A stretch of 10,073 nucleotides of DNA, taken from assembly GCA_937975525.1 (NCBI GenBank), contig CALJUJ010000718.1, positions 1 through 10,073 of the forward strand, in the 5' to 3' direction. Every line of letters begins with the position of its first letter. Positions within the stretch are counted from its first letter, which is position 1. Below the pieces are notes generated by a model. That model made no database searches and was not told the origin of the DNA. It saw only the letters and a program-made list of their open reading frames with translations. The stretch comes from an uncultured bacterium. GTDB lineage: Bacteria; Desulfobacterota; Binatia; HRBIN30. The position numbers and the translations under genes were made by a program. Of this stretch, positions 1-8,331 are shown in pieces.

Positions 1-1295
1 GGTACTCGGACTCGAGATCGATCGGCGTGTAGTCGAACACGTGCGGCGGCCGCCCCGGCGGTGTCAGCGTCTCCAGATTGCCGTTGGCGTCGTAGGTTGC
101 GGAAAGCGTCCGGTTCCCGGGAGGCAGCGTCGCGCTGGTGATGCGGCCCGCGGCGTCGTAGTCGAGGACGATCGCTCGCCCGAGGGAATCGGTGACGGAC
201 TCGAGGAGCCCCTTCCGGTGGTCTTCCGTCGTGTAGTATTCGAGCTTCGTGACGCGTGTTGCGGGCGTGTTCGGGTCCGGGCTGTTGGGGTCGGGACTGT
301 TCGGATCGGGCCCATGGTAGAGGCGCGTGATCCGCCCGTGGCCGTCGTAGACGCGGCGCAGCGGATAGAGATCTCCGGTGTACGATTTCACCTCGCGGCC
401 GAGCGGATCGAGCTCCTGCGTACGCTCGCGGCCGAGGTGGCTCGTGGTCACGATCTTCCGTCCGGCAGTCGTCGTGTAGGTCGTCGTCGTGATCTCGCCG
501 TTCACGTCCAACGTGTCCATCTGCTCGATCACACTGAAGGGATTGGACGGATCGCCGAGCGTGGTCGTTCGGGTCGTCGACAGGGATGTGACCGGCCCGT
601 TGGGGTCGGGCAGCGTGATCGAGAGATTGAGGAGCGGCGAGGTCATGCCGAACCGCGGATCCGGAGCCGGGTTCGTCTCGACCAGGGTACCGTCCCCGCG
701 AAGGACGCTGCAGCTCGAGTCGGCGCCCACGTCCACGAGGCGCACGGTGCCGTCGGGATACGTCGTGACCTCGCGCTCGGCGCCGCTCGGGAACTTCTCC
801 GTGTCGATGACCGTGGTTCGGGCGAGTGCGGTTGCGCTCGTCACCTGGAACGAGTTGACGGTCGGCTCGGTGCGCGAAAGCGTCATCTCGCCACCCGCGA
901 GGGCCGGCTCGAGCGCACGTTCCAGTCTGCCGAGCGCGCCGTACTCATACCGGTGCACATTCAGCTCCGGATCGGTCCACTTCGTCAACAGTCCGAGGCC
1001 GTTCGGGTCCTCGTAGTCGAACTGGTGGCTCTCGTTGGCCGGATTCGTGACGAGGTCGAGAAACCCGTCCGCATTGACCGAGAGCAACGTGGTTTGGCCG
1101 AACGGGCCGACGATCTTCTCCGGATCGCCGTTGGCCAGCCGATGGATTGTGGTGACGTTGCCGGCGCCATCGGTCACCGTCTCGAGGCGGCCGAGGTGGT
1201 CGTAGCCGAAGGTGAACAGCGCCGCACCGGTGAGCGCGTCGACCGTTTGCAGGTGGCGACCGTACTCGTCGAAGACGTCGACGACCCCTTCGTCG
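1..1295 (-). repeat. YD (Rhs/teneurin-type) repeats, array continues past the left edge
   Basis: After the NHL domain the protein runs into YD-type units such as FGYDHLGRLETVTDGAGNVT (about 1210-1150), HRYEYGALGRLERA (about 960-915), LDYDAAGRITSATLPPGN (about 170-115) and ATYDANGNLETLTPPG (about 95-45). YD repeats build a large hollow beta-shell that in Rhs and Tc toxins encloses the C-terminal effector. Between 910 and 400 the repeats are degenerate, with many Thr-rich strands. The number of repeats and what the shell holds cannot be seen from this window. Confidence 0.88.
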
Positions 1296-4200
1296 AGCCG
1301 CGCCTCGGCGAAGTCGCCGTCGAGCATCCGTGCCTTCGCCGGCAGAATCTTCCGTAAGTTGTGGCCGCTGACGTGGTTCGTGCCGATGTCCGTGACGAAA
1401 ACATCGCCGTTCGGAGCCACCTCGATGTCGTGCAGGGTCCGAAACGTCGCCAGCACCGCGGGGCCGTGATCGCCGGAGACGGCCCAAACGCCAGACCCGG
1501 CGACGGTCGAGATCGTACCGGCAGAGTCGACCAATCGCACTCGTCGGTGATCGGTGTCGGCGATGTAGACGAGGCCATCGTGGCTCACGGTGACCGAATG
1601 TGGGCGATTCAAGCACGCCTGCAAAGCCGGCCCGCCGTCGCCGTCGTCTAGCGGGCAGGCGGCGCCGCCCGCCAAGGTCGAGATCGTCCCGGCAGGGCTC
1701 ACGACCCGGACACGGCTCCGTCCGGTCTCCGCGATGTAGAGGCTTCCGTCCGGACCGAGGGCCACATCTCCCATGTAGAAGAGATTGGCAGCCGTCGCCT
1801 GATTGCCGTCCAACGGATCGTGCGGGCTATCGACGCCTCCGGCGGCCGTCGTGATGATGCCGCAGGGGCTGATCTTGCGGACGCGGCTGTTCGTGAGCGA
1901 GCCCTCGGCGACGTAGACGCTGCCGTCGGGCGCAACGGTCAGTCCCTGCGGATGGTCGAGCGAGGCATCCAACGCCGGGCCGCCGTCGCCATCCGACTCC
2001 TTCACGCCGTCGCCGGCGAATCGGTAAATCCGCCGCACCCCTGCCGCATCGGGAGGCGATACCCGGTAGACCCGGTTCAGGTTGGCGTCGGAGATGAACA
2101 GCGAGCCATCGGGGCCGAGCGCGACGTGGTTGGCGGAGGTCAGGTTGGCATTGAGCGCGTCTTGGCCGTCGATCGGTTCACCGGCTTGTCCGGGGCCGAA
2201 GGTCCCGGGTGGGCCGCCTGAACCCGTATCGTTGACGACGATGGCGGTGGCGCCGTGGGGATCGACCCTCAGCACCTGGCGTTTGGTCGACCCCGTCGCC
2301 AAGAAGATGGTTCCGTCGGGAGCGATGTCGATCCCCGAGGCCGTATCGGTGAAGCTGGTGTCGATCGTGTCGGTCGGGCGGCCTGAGCTCTCTTTGCGGA
2401 TGTTGAGGTCCCATCCCCCGAGTCCCAGCGGCCGGGCGTCGCAGTAGGAGACTTCGGTCATCGGGATCTCGCGCCAGACGAGGATGTGTTCGCGGGTGCG
2501 GAGCGTCGTGCCGGCGACGATCGGCTCGGTTGCGTATTCGCCGAACATGCTCGTCTCGCCGTAGACCACGTCGCCCACGGGGTAGAGGCTGCCGAGCTGG
2601 ATCTGCGCGTTCTGCGGGCCCTGGAGGTCGTTGCCCCAGATGTCCTTGCCGTCCCACACGAACTCGTAGAGCTGGCTCGTTGCGCCTGGAAGGGTGGCCT
2701 GGATCGTCTGTCCGCCGACGAGGGCATCCACCACGATCTGATCCGGGATGGGCCCCACTGCGTGAATCTCCATCTGCACACGGGCTTCGGCGGAGCGGCC
2801 CGGGACGCAGCCGCTGTCGTAGACGAGCTCGAACGGAGTACCGACGATCGGCACGGATTCGCGCAGAACCTGGCGGACCGGGTCGATTCGTCCGGGCGGC
2901 TCCGTACAGTGCCGAGAGCGCGAGTCGTCGCGAATCTCTGCGATCGGCGCCTCGGCGCCGGATGGAACCATGTAGGCCCAGTTGTAGTCGTAGGCCGAGA
3001 AATGGTCCGCAGGCACGCGCCAGAACGACTCTCCGGGCTGAAAGACCGGATTGCCGTTGTCGCCCGTGGCGAGTTGCTCGCGCTCGTCGTCGTCGATCCC
3101 GATCGTCGACAGCGCCGCCGCATCGTCGGCGAGTCCGTCACCGTCGATGTCCAGGTCGGCCAGTCCGTTGGTGACGCCGAGGAAGGTGATCACGATGCCG
3201 TTGTCGCAGCACACCCAGGCGTCGGAGTCGCGATCGAGAACGCCGCACGGAACCGGATCGCCGGGTGGGATGTCGATGCAGTTGGGGAGGTAGACGTACA
3301 CCGTCCGCGAGAAGACGACGCTCTCGGCGCCGGCGGCGACCGCCTCATCGGCACTGAACTCTGCCGCGAAGGTGTAGGCGCTCGTCGGCGGCAGATCCGC
3401 CGGCATCGCGTCCGTGCCGGTACTCCCGACCGTGAACTCGGTCGCCCGGAAGGTCAGCGTCTCGGGAACGGTGACCGTGCCGTCCGGCATCACGAGCTGA
3501 CACTCGGTGTTGCGCTGGAAGTAGAAGGTGATGCGCCGCCGGCACTGTTCGTCCTCCACCTCGGTCCCGATCAGGATGGCGGGTTCGTTCGGGTCTCCCG
3601 TGCAGTCGATCGGTGGCTGGTTCGGGTCGTTGTCGTACGGAACGAGAACGATGTCACCGACGTTCGCGTGCTCGCCCCATTTCACTGCGGCCGTCCTCTG
3701 GGCAGGAATGTACCCGGCCTTCGACGCGCCGACCGCGAGGTGACCACCGCCGTTGACGAGGATGCTGAAGGTTCCGTCCGCCGGCGTCTGCACGCCCCCG
3801 TATTCCGGATGGCCGATGATCGAGACGGACACCCCGGCCAGCGGCAACAGGTCCCGAGTCACGACCCTTCCGCTGATGACAGTTGCCCGTTCCGGCGTGA
3901 TCGGCGGCAGTCCCGGGGTGATCGTCTGCGGCGGCGGTGTACCGTCGCACCCGTCCAGCAGGAACTTGCTGGTCGCATAGAGCGTCGAGCCAACGGATCG
4001 GTCGATTTCGCACGGAATCGGCGTCGGTGTGATCGTCGGCGTATCGGTTGCCGTCGGGGTGTTCGTCGGAGTCGGGGTGTCGGTGGGCGTCGGGGTCGAC
4101 GTCGGATCCGCCAGTTCCGCAACCCCGAAGTACCAGAGGGTCGACGTTCGGGCGTAGGAGTTCGCCTGGCGTCCTCGTTCGAGGCCGTACCAGATCGCCC

Positions 4201-6665
4201 CGGCGGCGCTATCGGTCAGGGGATCGGAACAGTTGTTACCCGGTGCCTTGGTGGAGACGAAGCGTTTCAGCCGGTAGTCGGTATGGTCGGCGATCTCCCG
4301 CGGCCCCCGGCAGAAGTCGTCGCCGCCGGCGCCGTCGTCGGCACGGAAGATGAGCGCGTAGTCGGGGTCCTGCGCCGTTGGCTGCTCGGACATGCAGGCG
4401 GCCTGTGCCACGCCGAAGACGGCATCCGAGTTGAGGAGCTGAAAGCCGTAGTCCGTGCTGTGCAACCCCATCCATTCACCAGCGGGCTTGGAACGAGTGT
4501 GGGTGGTATTCCCATCGGAGAACGGGCGGTCGTTCGTGCATGCGATTCGACTACTGCACTCGGAGCTGTAGGTGAGCCAACCCGTGCCGCGTTCCGCGAG
4601 CAATGGCGGCTGGCTGCCGCCGATCTCGAACTGAAAGTCCCCTGGGCGCTCGGATACGCCGTGCTCCGCGTCGACGAACCCGATGTCGTCGAGGTACAGA
4701 ACCGCGTTCGGGTCGGTCGTCTCGAGCAATCCGTAGCGGATGGTCGATCCGGCACCGAAGGCGGCGGAGACTGCGGTCTCGGTGCCCGCATGTTGGCGAT
4801 CGACCCAGAGATCGAGGAAGCCGTCGGCGGCGCCGAGGCTGCTTTCGTGGCGGAATCCGAGCACGCCACAGTGCCAAGCGCCCCTTGTCACTTCGGGACT
4901 CACGATCTGGTAGCTTCCCCAGATTCCCGAAACGACCACGCCCCCGGAACTGCCCTCGGAGAGCTTCAGGCTTGGCTTCGTCGTCGCGCTCGTCTCGTAG
5001 GTCGCGATTGACATCGGCGTCGACGGCAGAGTCGTACCGGTCGGCACGAGAAAACAGGTCTGCAGCCAGCATGGATCGGAACTGTTCGTACACCCCTGAT
5101 CTGCAACGTCGGCGACGAGGGTCGGGTAGTTGCTTCCTCCGGTGCCGACGAACTCGAGCGAGAGGTCGCCCGAACGGGTCTCGAGATCGCTCCAGCGGCA
5201 GAAGTAGTTGTCCGTGGTCAAGCATCCCGAAGGATCGAAGCAGCAGTTGGTCTCGGCGTAACCCAGACAGTCGGTATAGTCGGCATCGATCCCTTTGCCG
5301 GCTTCGCCGATCTCGGCTCCGTCGAAGTAGCGCAGATTCGATGGAGGAGTGATGTCGACCTCGAGAACGGGCCAGTGTTCCGAGTTCGAAGCGTCGGCCG
5401 AGTGAAATTCGACCCACTCGTCTTCGTTTGGGCCGGGTGGGACGGCTGCGTCGTCCCGGCTCGACGTCAGGCAATAGCGTGTTCGCGAGAATCCGCCTTT
5501 GCGAATCCAACCGGTCGACAGCGATGCGCTCGCGAACAGGTTCGGGGGTTGGTTCGGATCGGGCGGAAGGCTCGTATCCCACGTCGCGTCGATGGGCGCT
5601 GCCAGGCAGCCGTCGTAGTTCGCCTCTTCGTCACCACCGAGCGGCTCGGCCCACGCGAAACGCCGGATCTGAATGAGGAAGTCGTTGTCGATGGATTCGC
5701 CCGCCCACCAGAGCTTGAGACGAGCGTCATTCACGACGGCGTCGCCCGGGAGCACGTCCGTAGCGAACGAGAGGAAGCCTCGGTAGACGTGGTAGTTGGA
5801 GGAGACCTTCTCCTGGCCGACGCGAATCCGGTTCGATGCGGCCTGCGACTGATGGGCCGTGCCGCGCGCAATTGCATGGTTGCTCGAGCGGCCCTTGATC
5901 TGACCATCTTCGACCTCTCCGAGCGTCGTGGACGGATCGATGACGTACGGGTAGGCCGAATCGGGTAGAACTCGATCGTCGAACGAAAGCAGCAAGGCCG
6001 GACGGCCGCCTAGCTCGCCGCGTTGCCAACCACCTGGGAAGTACGACTCCCCGTCCGCCCCGTACACGGTAGCCGCCGGTACGACGAGCACGCCCGGAAT
6101 CAGAGCGTTGCCCGCCTCGTCGGTCTCGAAATCGTCCGCCTCTCCTTCCAGCGCATAGGGAAAGGCGTAGGTGACGTGCCCGCGACTCTGGACGACCGTC
6201 GCCTCTGCCTTGAGCCCGAAAGGCGTGAGTCGGTAGCGCCAGTTGAGGCCAAGGTGCCAGACCTCGGCTTCACCTCCGTATGCATTCGGTCGACCGGCGT
6301 GCATCCAGCGAACCCCGTTTCCCTGGGCATCCGTGACTTGGACCCCGTTCGCCTTCGTGCGTACCTTCAGACGGTTCCGCAGTGCGCTGCGCTCACCGTT
6401 CGGCTCCGGCAGGAAGTCGAGACGGATACGCTTCCACTGGTCGCCCTCTCTGTAGTGGATCGGTGCGCTCGAGATCTCGACGATGTGCCGACCCGATTCG
6501 GATATAGAAGTGCTTGGAGAAGCGCGTTCGGAGGTGCTCGATCTCCTCGCCACGGCCAACTTCGCCAAGTGCTGGTCCGACCGAGCATGCGGCCGCAGCG
6601 AGCCATGCGGCCAGCAGGAGCGACGGCGGCACCGCCGTACGTCGCCACCGTGAGTTCCCCAGCAT
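1..6665 (-). CDS. Giant secreted NHL/YD-repeat (Rhs-like) multidomain protein, 3' partial, frameshifted near its N terminus
   Basis: The minus strand is open in one frame from about 6500 to the left edge, about 2,160 residues, with no stop. A signal peptide lies one frame away (6665-6500). Order by window position: Rhs-type leader with the text EISSAPIHYREGDQW (about 6470); DNRLRE/CBM96-like domain (about 5950-5340); Cys-rich LamG-like insertion (about 5340-4110); Pro-Thr linker (4013-4105); carboxypeptidase-regulatory-like domain (about 3890-3635); beta-rich region with the calcium-loop-like motif DLDIDGDGLADD (about 3160-3124); Rhs-type segment with FVWDGKDIWGNDLQG (about 2880-2400); NHL repeats (about 2340-1340); YD repeats (about 1290-1). 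Proteins of this type are usually exported and often carry a variable, sometimes toxic, C terminus; that end is outside the window, so toxin, adhesin or glycan-binding roles cannot be told apart. Codons are less strictly G/C-ending than in its neighbours. Family placement is secure; function is not. Confidence 0.88.
263..307 (-). repeat. Tandem triplicate DPN[S/T]P peptide repeat
   Basis: Three consecutive 15-base units encode DPNSP, DPNSP and DPNTP inside the YD region, just after LYHGP. The codons differ between copies, so this is not a fresh slippage product, although the units are clearly related. Related DPN-P strings occur elsewhere in the same protein (DPNQPP twice, DPNEP, DPNGP). It is probably a flexible surface loop between YD strands. 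Confidence 0.75.
1340..2345 (-). repeat. Six NHL repeats (beta-propeller) in the giant protein
   Basis: Six repeats share a [V/I]xxxPDGxx[Y/F][I/V][A/S][D/E] core: IDIAPDGTIFLAT (about 2330), VALGPDGSLFISD (about 2130), LTVAPDGSVYVAE (about 1950), VALGPDGSLYIAE (about 1775), VTVSHDGLVYIAD (about 1600) and IEVAPNGDVFVTD (about 1430). Repeats two to six are about 175 bases apart. Spacers carry the family hallmarks DGDGGPAL and ISTLAGG / ISTVAGS. NHL propellers are recognition platforms, usually six-bladed, so the six units here could close one full propeller placed directly before the YD shell. Confidence 0.88.
3635..3890 (-). other. Carboxypeptidase-regulatory-like domain
   Basis: The stretch begins VISGRVVTRDLLPLAGVSVS, continues with QTPADGTFSILVNGG and ends SKAGYIPAQRTAAVKWG. 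This is the usual pattern of the CarboxypepD_reg fold: isG.V.....plaGV.V.i, then T.adGtf.i.v.gG, then a..aGYi.a. It is a seven-stranded beta sandwich common in bacterial surface proteins and carries no enzymatic residues. The assignment is from the residue pattern only. Confidence 0.65.
4013..4105 (-). repeat. Pro-Thr-rich linker in the giant protein
   Basis: Thirty-one residues of nearly pure Pro, Thr, Ser and Asp (PTSTPTPTDTPTPTN, then TPTATDTPTITPTPIP) separate the Cys-rich LamG-like part from the following domains. Such P/T linkers are typical extended hinges of secreted multi-domain proteins and may be O-glycosylated. The DNA is a degenerate repeat of ACN-CCN codons and is a possible site of length variation. 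Confidence 0.85.
4110..5340 (-). other. Cysteine-rich LamG-like insertion
   Basis: About 410 residues lie between the DNRLRE/CBM96-like domain and the Pro-Thr linker. The first part is rich in Cys (CLGYAETNCCFDPSGC, then CRW, CTNSSDPCWLQTC), suggesting several disulfides outside the cytoplasm. The middle part (about 4925-4640) reads like a concanavalin/LamG strand set: GAWHCGVLGFRHESS, GFLDLWVDRQHAG and YLDDIGFVDAEHG. The last part (about 4600-4110) is again Cys-containing and matches no family I can name. Precise domain borders are uncertain. Confidence 0.5.
5340..5955 (-). other. DNRLRE/CBM96-like domain
   Basis: The section starts after YPYVIDPSTT, which is the usual junction motif before DNRLRE domains, and contains RIRVGQEKVSSNYHVYRGF, then LSFATDVLPGDAVVNDARLK and LWW, and closes with EWVEFH and WPVLEVDITPP. 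The order (shared-phase strand, a fold-defining F-x-x-x-x-x-P-x-x-A-x-V/I-x-x-A-x-L, then a V/L-x-x-F strand) matches DNRLRE/CBM96-like carbohydrate-binding beta-sandwich domains. The DNRLRE core residues themselves are not conserved, so this is a moderate-confidence call. Confidence 0.55.
6495..6505 (-). other. Apparent +1 frameshift between secretion signal and protein body
   Basis: The signal-peptide frame reads GEEIEHLRTRFSKHFYI up to 6501, which fits the conserved leader of Rhs/YD proteins, and then turns into nonfamily sequence and stops at 6393-6395. Omitting one base of the C-G-G run at 6499-6501 (plus strand) joins it smoothly to ESGRHIVEISSAPIHYREGD, the expected continuation. The body frame has an upstream stop near 6690, no ATG, and only TTG/GTG codons that would give a protein without a signal peptide. 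There is no homopolymer run. A sequencing or assembly error, a true inactivating insertion and recoding cannot be separated here. Confidence 0.75.
6564..6665 (-). other. Signal peptide of the giant YD-repeat protein
   Basis: The frame starting at the ATG at 6665 reads MLGNSRWRRTAVPPSLLLAA and continues with WLAAAACSVGPALG. This is a basic n-region, a hydrophobic h-region and a plausible signal peptidase I site after A-L-G (residue 34). The Cys at residue 27 follows A-A-A, a weak lipobox, so a lipoprotein is possible but less likely. A GGGA lies about 11 bases upstream of this ATG, which favours it over an in-frame ATG at 6704, which has no good ribosome-binding site. The frame stays open further upstream to 7037, but that part is low-complexity GC-rich text without signal-peptide character. 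Confidence 0.7.
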
Positions 6666-6704
6666 GCGGCGTTTTCCCAAGTGATTTGGATTCACAGACT
6701 GCAT

Positions 6705-7085
6705 GCCATGCAACCAACGGACCACCTCACCGACGACGCCGGGCGGCGGCCTGGGCGGCGGAATCGCGTCGCACGTGTCGTCCGGGGTGAACAGCGCGGC
6801 GCGAGGTGCCCACGTCGTTCGACAGTGCGCGCTGGCGCCGGCGGGTCGAAGGTGGGGCGTGCGGGATGCGGACGCACACGATTCTCTCGGCGCGGGCTGC
6901 GGGAGCGTCGGGCCTGACCCTCGGAGTTGGTGCTCGGGGTAGGGCTTCGTGCTGGTTCGCCGGGGGCGCCGAGGTGCCGGGTGCCGCAGCGGGCCGGCGG
7001 TGGGACGGGCGGAACCGTGGCCGGGCGGCCGGCTCACGAGACGGCGGCGGTGCCCCGATGCGGCGGCGCGGGCAACGCGGCCGCG
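6705..7085. other. GC-rich spacer between ychF and the giant gene, no convincing gene
   Basis: Several frames are open here only because stop codons are rare in such GC-rich DNA; none gives a recognisable protein. There is no T-tract terminator after ychF. The only hairpins are a short GCCGG/CCGGC pair at 7020-7033 and a 10-bp palindrome CGCGGCCGCG at 7076-7085, just past the ychF stop. The spacer should hold the promoter of the giant gene on the minus strand, but I could not point to clear -35 and -10 boxes. Confidence 0.5.
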
Positions 7086-8180
7086 TCAGACGTTGAACAG
7101 GAAGTGCAGGATGTCGCCGTCGGCGACGACGTATTCCTTGCCCTCGGCGCGCAGCTTGCCGGCGGCGCGAATCGCCGCCTCGTTGCCGTACTCCTCGAGG
7201 TCGGCGAGCCGGTAGGTGTTGGCGCGGATGAAGCCGCGCTCGAAGTCGGAGTGGATCACGCCGGCGGCCTGCGGCGCGGTGGCGCCGACGGGGATCGTCC
7301 AGGCGCGGATTTCCTTCTCCCCGGCGGTGAAGAACGACTGCAGCCCGAGCAGCGCGTAGCTCTCGCGCACGAGCCGATCGAGCGCCGGCTCCGCGAGGCC
7401 GTAGGCCTCGAGGATCTCGCGCTGGTCCGCGGGCGCCATCGTCGCGAGCTCTTCTTCGATCTTGGCGCAGACGATGACGGTGCGCGCGTTCTCGGCGTCG
7501 GCGCGTTCGGCGACCTTCTGCGACAGCTCGTTGCCGTCGGGCAGATCGCCTTCGCCGACGTTGCACGCGTAGAGCACCGGCTTGATCGTCAGCAGGAAGT
7601 AGTCGCGCACGATGCGGCGCTCCTCCGGCGAGAGATCCAGCGAACGCGCCATGCGTCCGGCCTCGAGGTGCGCCTGCAACCGCTCGGCGACGGCCACCTC
7701 GGCGCGCGCCTCCTTGTTGCCGCTCTTGGCGACGTTGGCGGCACGCTTGATGCGCTTCTCGACCGTCTCGAGATCGGCGATCGCGAGCTCGACCTCGATC
7801 GTCTCGATGTCGCGGATCGGATCGACGCTGCCCTCGACGTGGGTGACGTTGTCGTCGGCGAAGCAGCGCACGGCCATCAGGATGGCGTCGGTCTCGCGGA
7901 TGTTGGCGAGGAACTTGTTGCCGAGGCCCTCGCCCTTGGAGGCGCCGCGCACGAGCCCGGCGATGTCGACGATGTTGAGGGCGGCGGGCACGACCTTCTG
8001 GGTCGGGATGTGCGCGCGGATGCGCTCGAGGCGCGGGTCGGGCACCGCCACCAGGCCGATGTTGGGATCGATGGTGCAGAACGGGTAGTTCGCCGCCTCG
8101 GCGCCGCCCTCGATCAGTGCGTTGAAGATGGTGGACTTGCCGACGTTCGGAAGGCCGACGATCCCGATGCTCAGTGCCAT
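7086..8180 (-). CDS. ychF: Redox-/ribosome-associated P-loop ATPase YchF (Ola1 family)
   Basis: This is a complete 364-residue protein, the usual YchF length. The P-loop GLPNVGKST lies at residues 9-17, the DxxG switch VDIAGLVRGAS at about 71-81, and the base-recognition motif NVGE at 207-210, in place of a GTPase NKxD, as expected for this ATP-preferring family. A helical coiled-coil insert spans about 125-200. The C-terminal TGS domain (about 280-364) ends GDILHFLFNV, the family signature. YchF/Ola1 binds ribosomes and responds to oxidative stress in characterised bacteria. I chose the start at 8180 because MALSIGIVGLPNVGKS matches family N termini and GGGAG lies about 11-15 bases upstream; a longer in-frame extension to 8555 translates intergenic repeats. 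The usual pth neighbour is absent on both sides. Codons are almost all G/C-ending. Confidence 0.98.
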   Translation of the reverse strand: MALSIGIVGLPNVGKSTIFNALIEGGAEAANYPFCTIDPNIGLVAVPDPRLERIRAHIPTQKVVPAALNIVDIAGLVRGASKGEGLGNKFLANIRETDAILMAVRCFADDNVTHVEGSVDPIRDIETIEVELAIADLETVEKRIKRAANVAKSGNKEARAEVAVAERLQAHLEAGRMARSLDLSPEERRIVRDYFLLTIKPVLYACNVGEGDLPDGNELSQKVAERADAENARTVIVCAKIEEELATMAPADQREILEAYGLAEPALDRLVRESYALLGLQSFFTAGEKEIRAWTIPVGATAPQAAGVIHSDFERGFIRANTYRLADLEEYGNEAAIRAAGKLRAEGKEYVVADGDILHFLFNV

Positions 8181-8247
8181 GTGCGCGAAACGCTCCCGGA
8201 AAAACGACGAGGGCCGACCGCGACGAGGCCGCGAGCCGGTGTGTCGG

Positions 8248-8319
8248 GTGGGGCTACGTGAGATCGCCGCCCGACGCAAGCCGAAGCTCGCCCGCGCTCG
8301 GGAGCGAGCGCAGCCCCAC
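8248..8319. repeat. Hairpin-rich inverted-repeat element A in the ychF leader
   Basis: A perfect 8-bp inverted repeat, GTGGGGCT (8248-8255) and AGCCCCAC (8312-8319), encloses further hairpins: GCAAGC-CGAA-GCTCGC at 8276-8291, which on the minus strand is a UUCG-capped stem with one G-U pair, and an alternative GCGCTC/GAGCGC stem at 8294-8311. It lies 68 bases upstream of the ychF start and could be a structured 5' leader on the minus strand or a dispersed intergenic repeat. No coding function is evident. Confidence 0.5.
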
Positions 8320-8331
8320 GCGCACGTTGGT

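Noticed and set aside
41..1357. 438-codon plus-strand open frame
   Set aside because: It mirrors the NHL/YD repeats on the minus strand and has no family features of its own.
2486..5011. 841-codon open frame on the plus strand opposite the giant gene
   Set aside because: It is antisense to a frame with clear domain patterns. The translated text is Arg/Val/Gly-rich without motifs, and stop codons are rare in such GC-rich DNA.
7020..7033. GCCGG/CCGGC hairpin as a ychF terminator
   Set aside because: The stem is only 5 bp and there is no T-tract on the minus strand, so an intrinsic terminator cannot be supported.
6927..8261. 444-codon plus-strand open frame over ychF
   Set aside because: It is antisense shadow of the well-conserved ychF; the protein is low-complexity and lacks a convincing ribosome-binding site.
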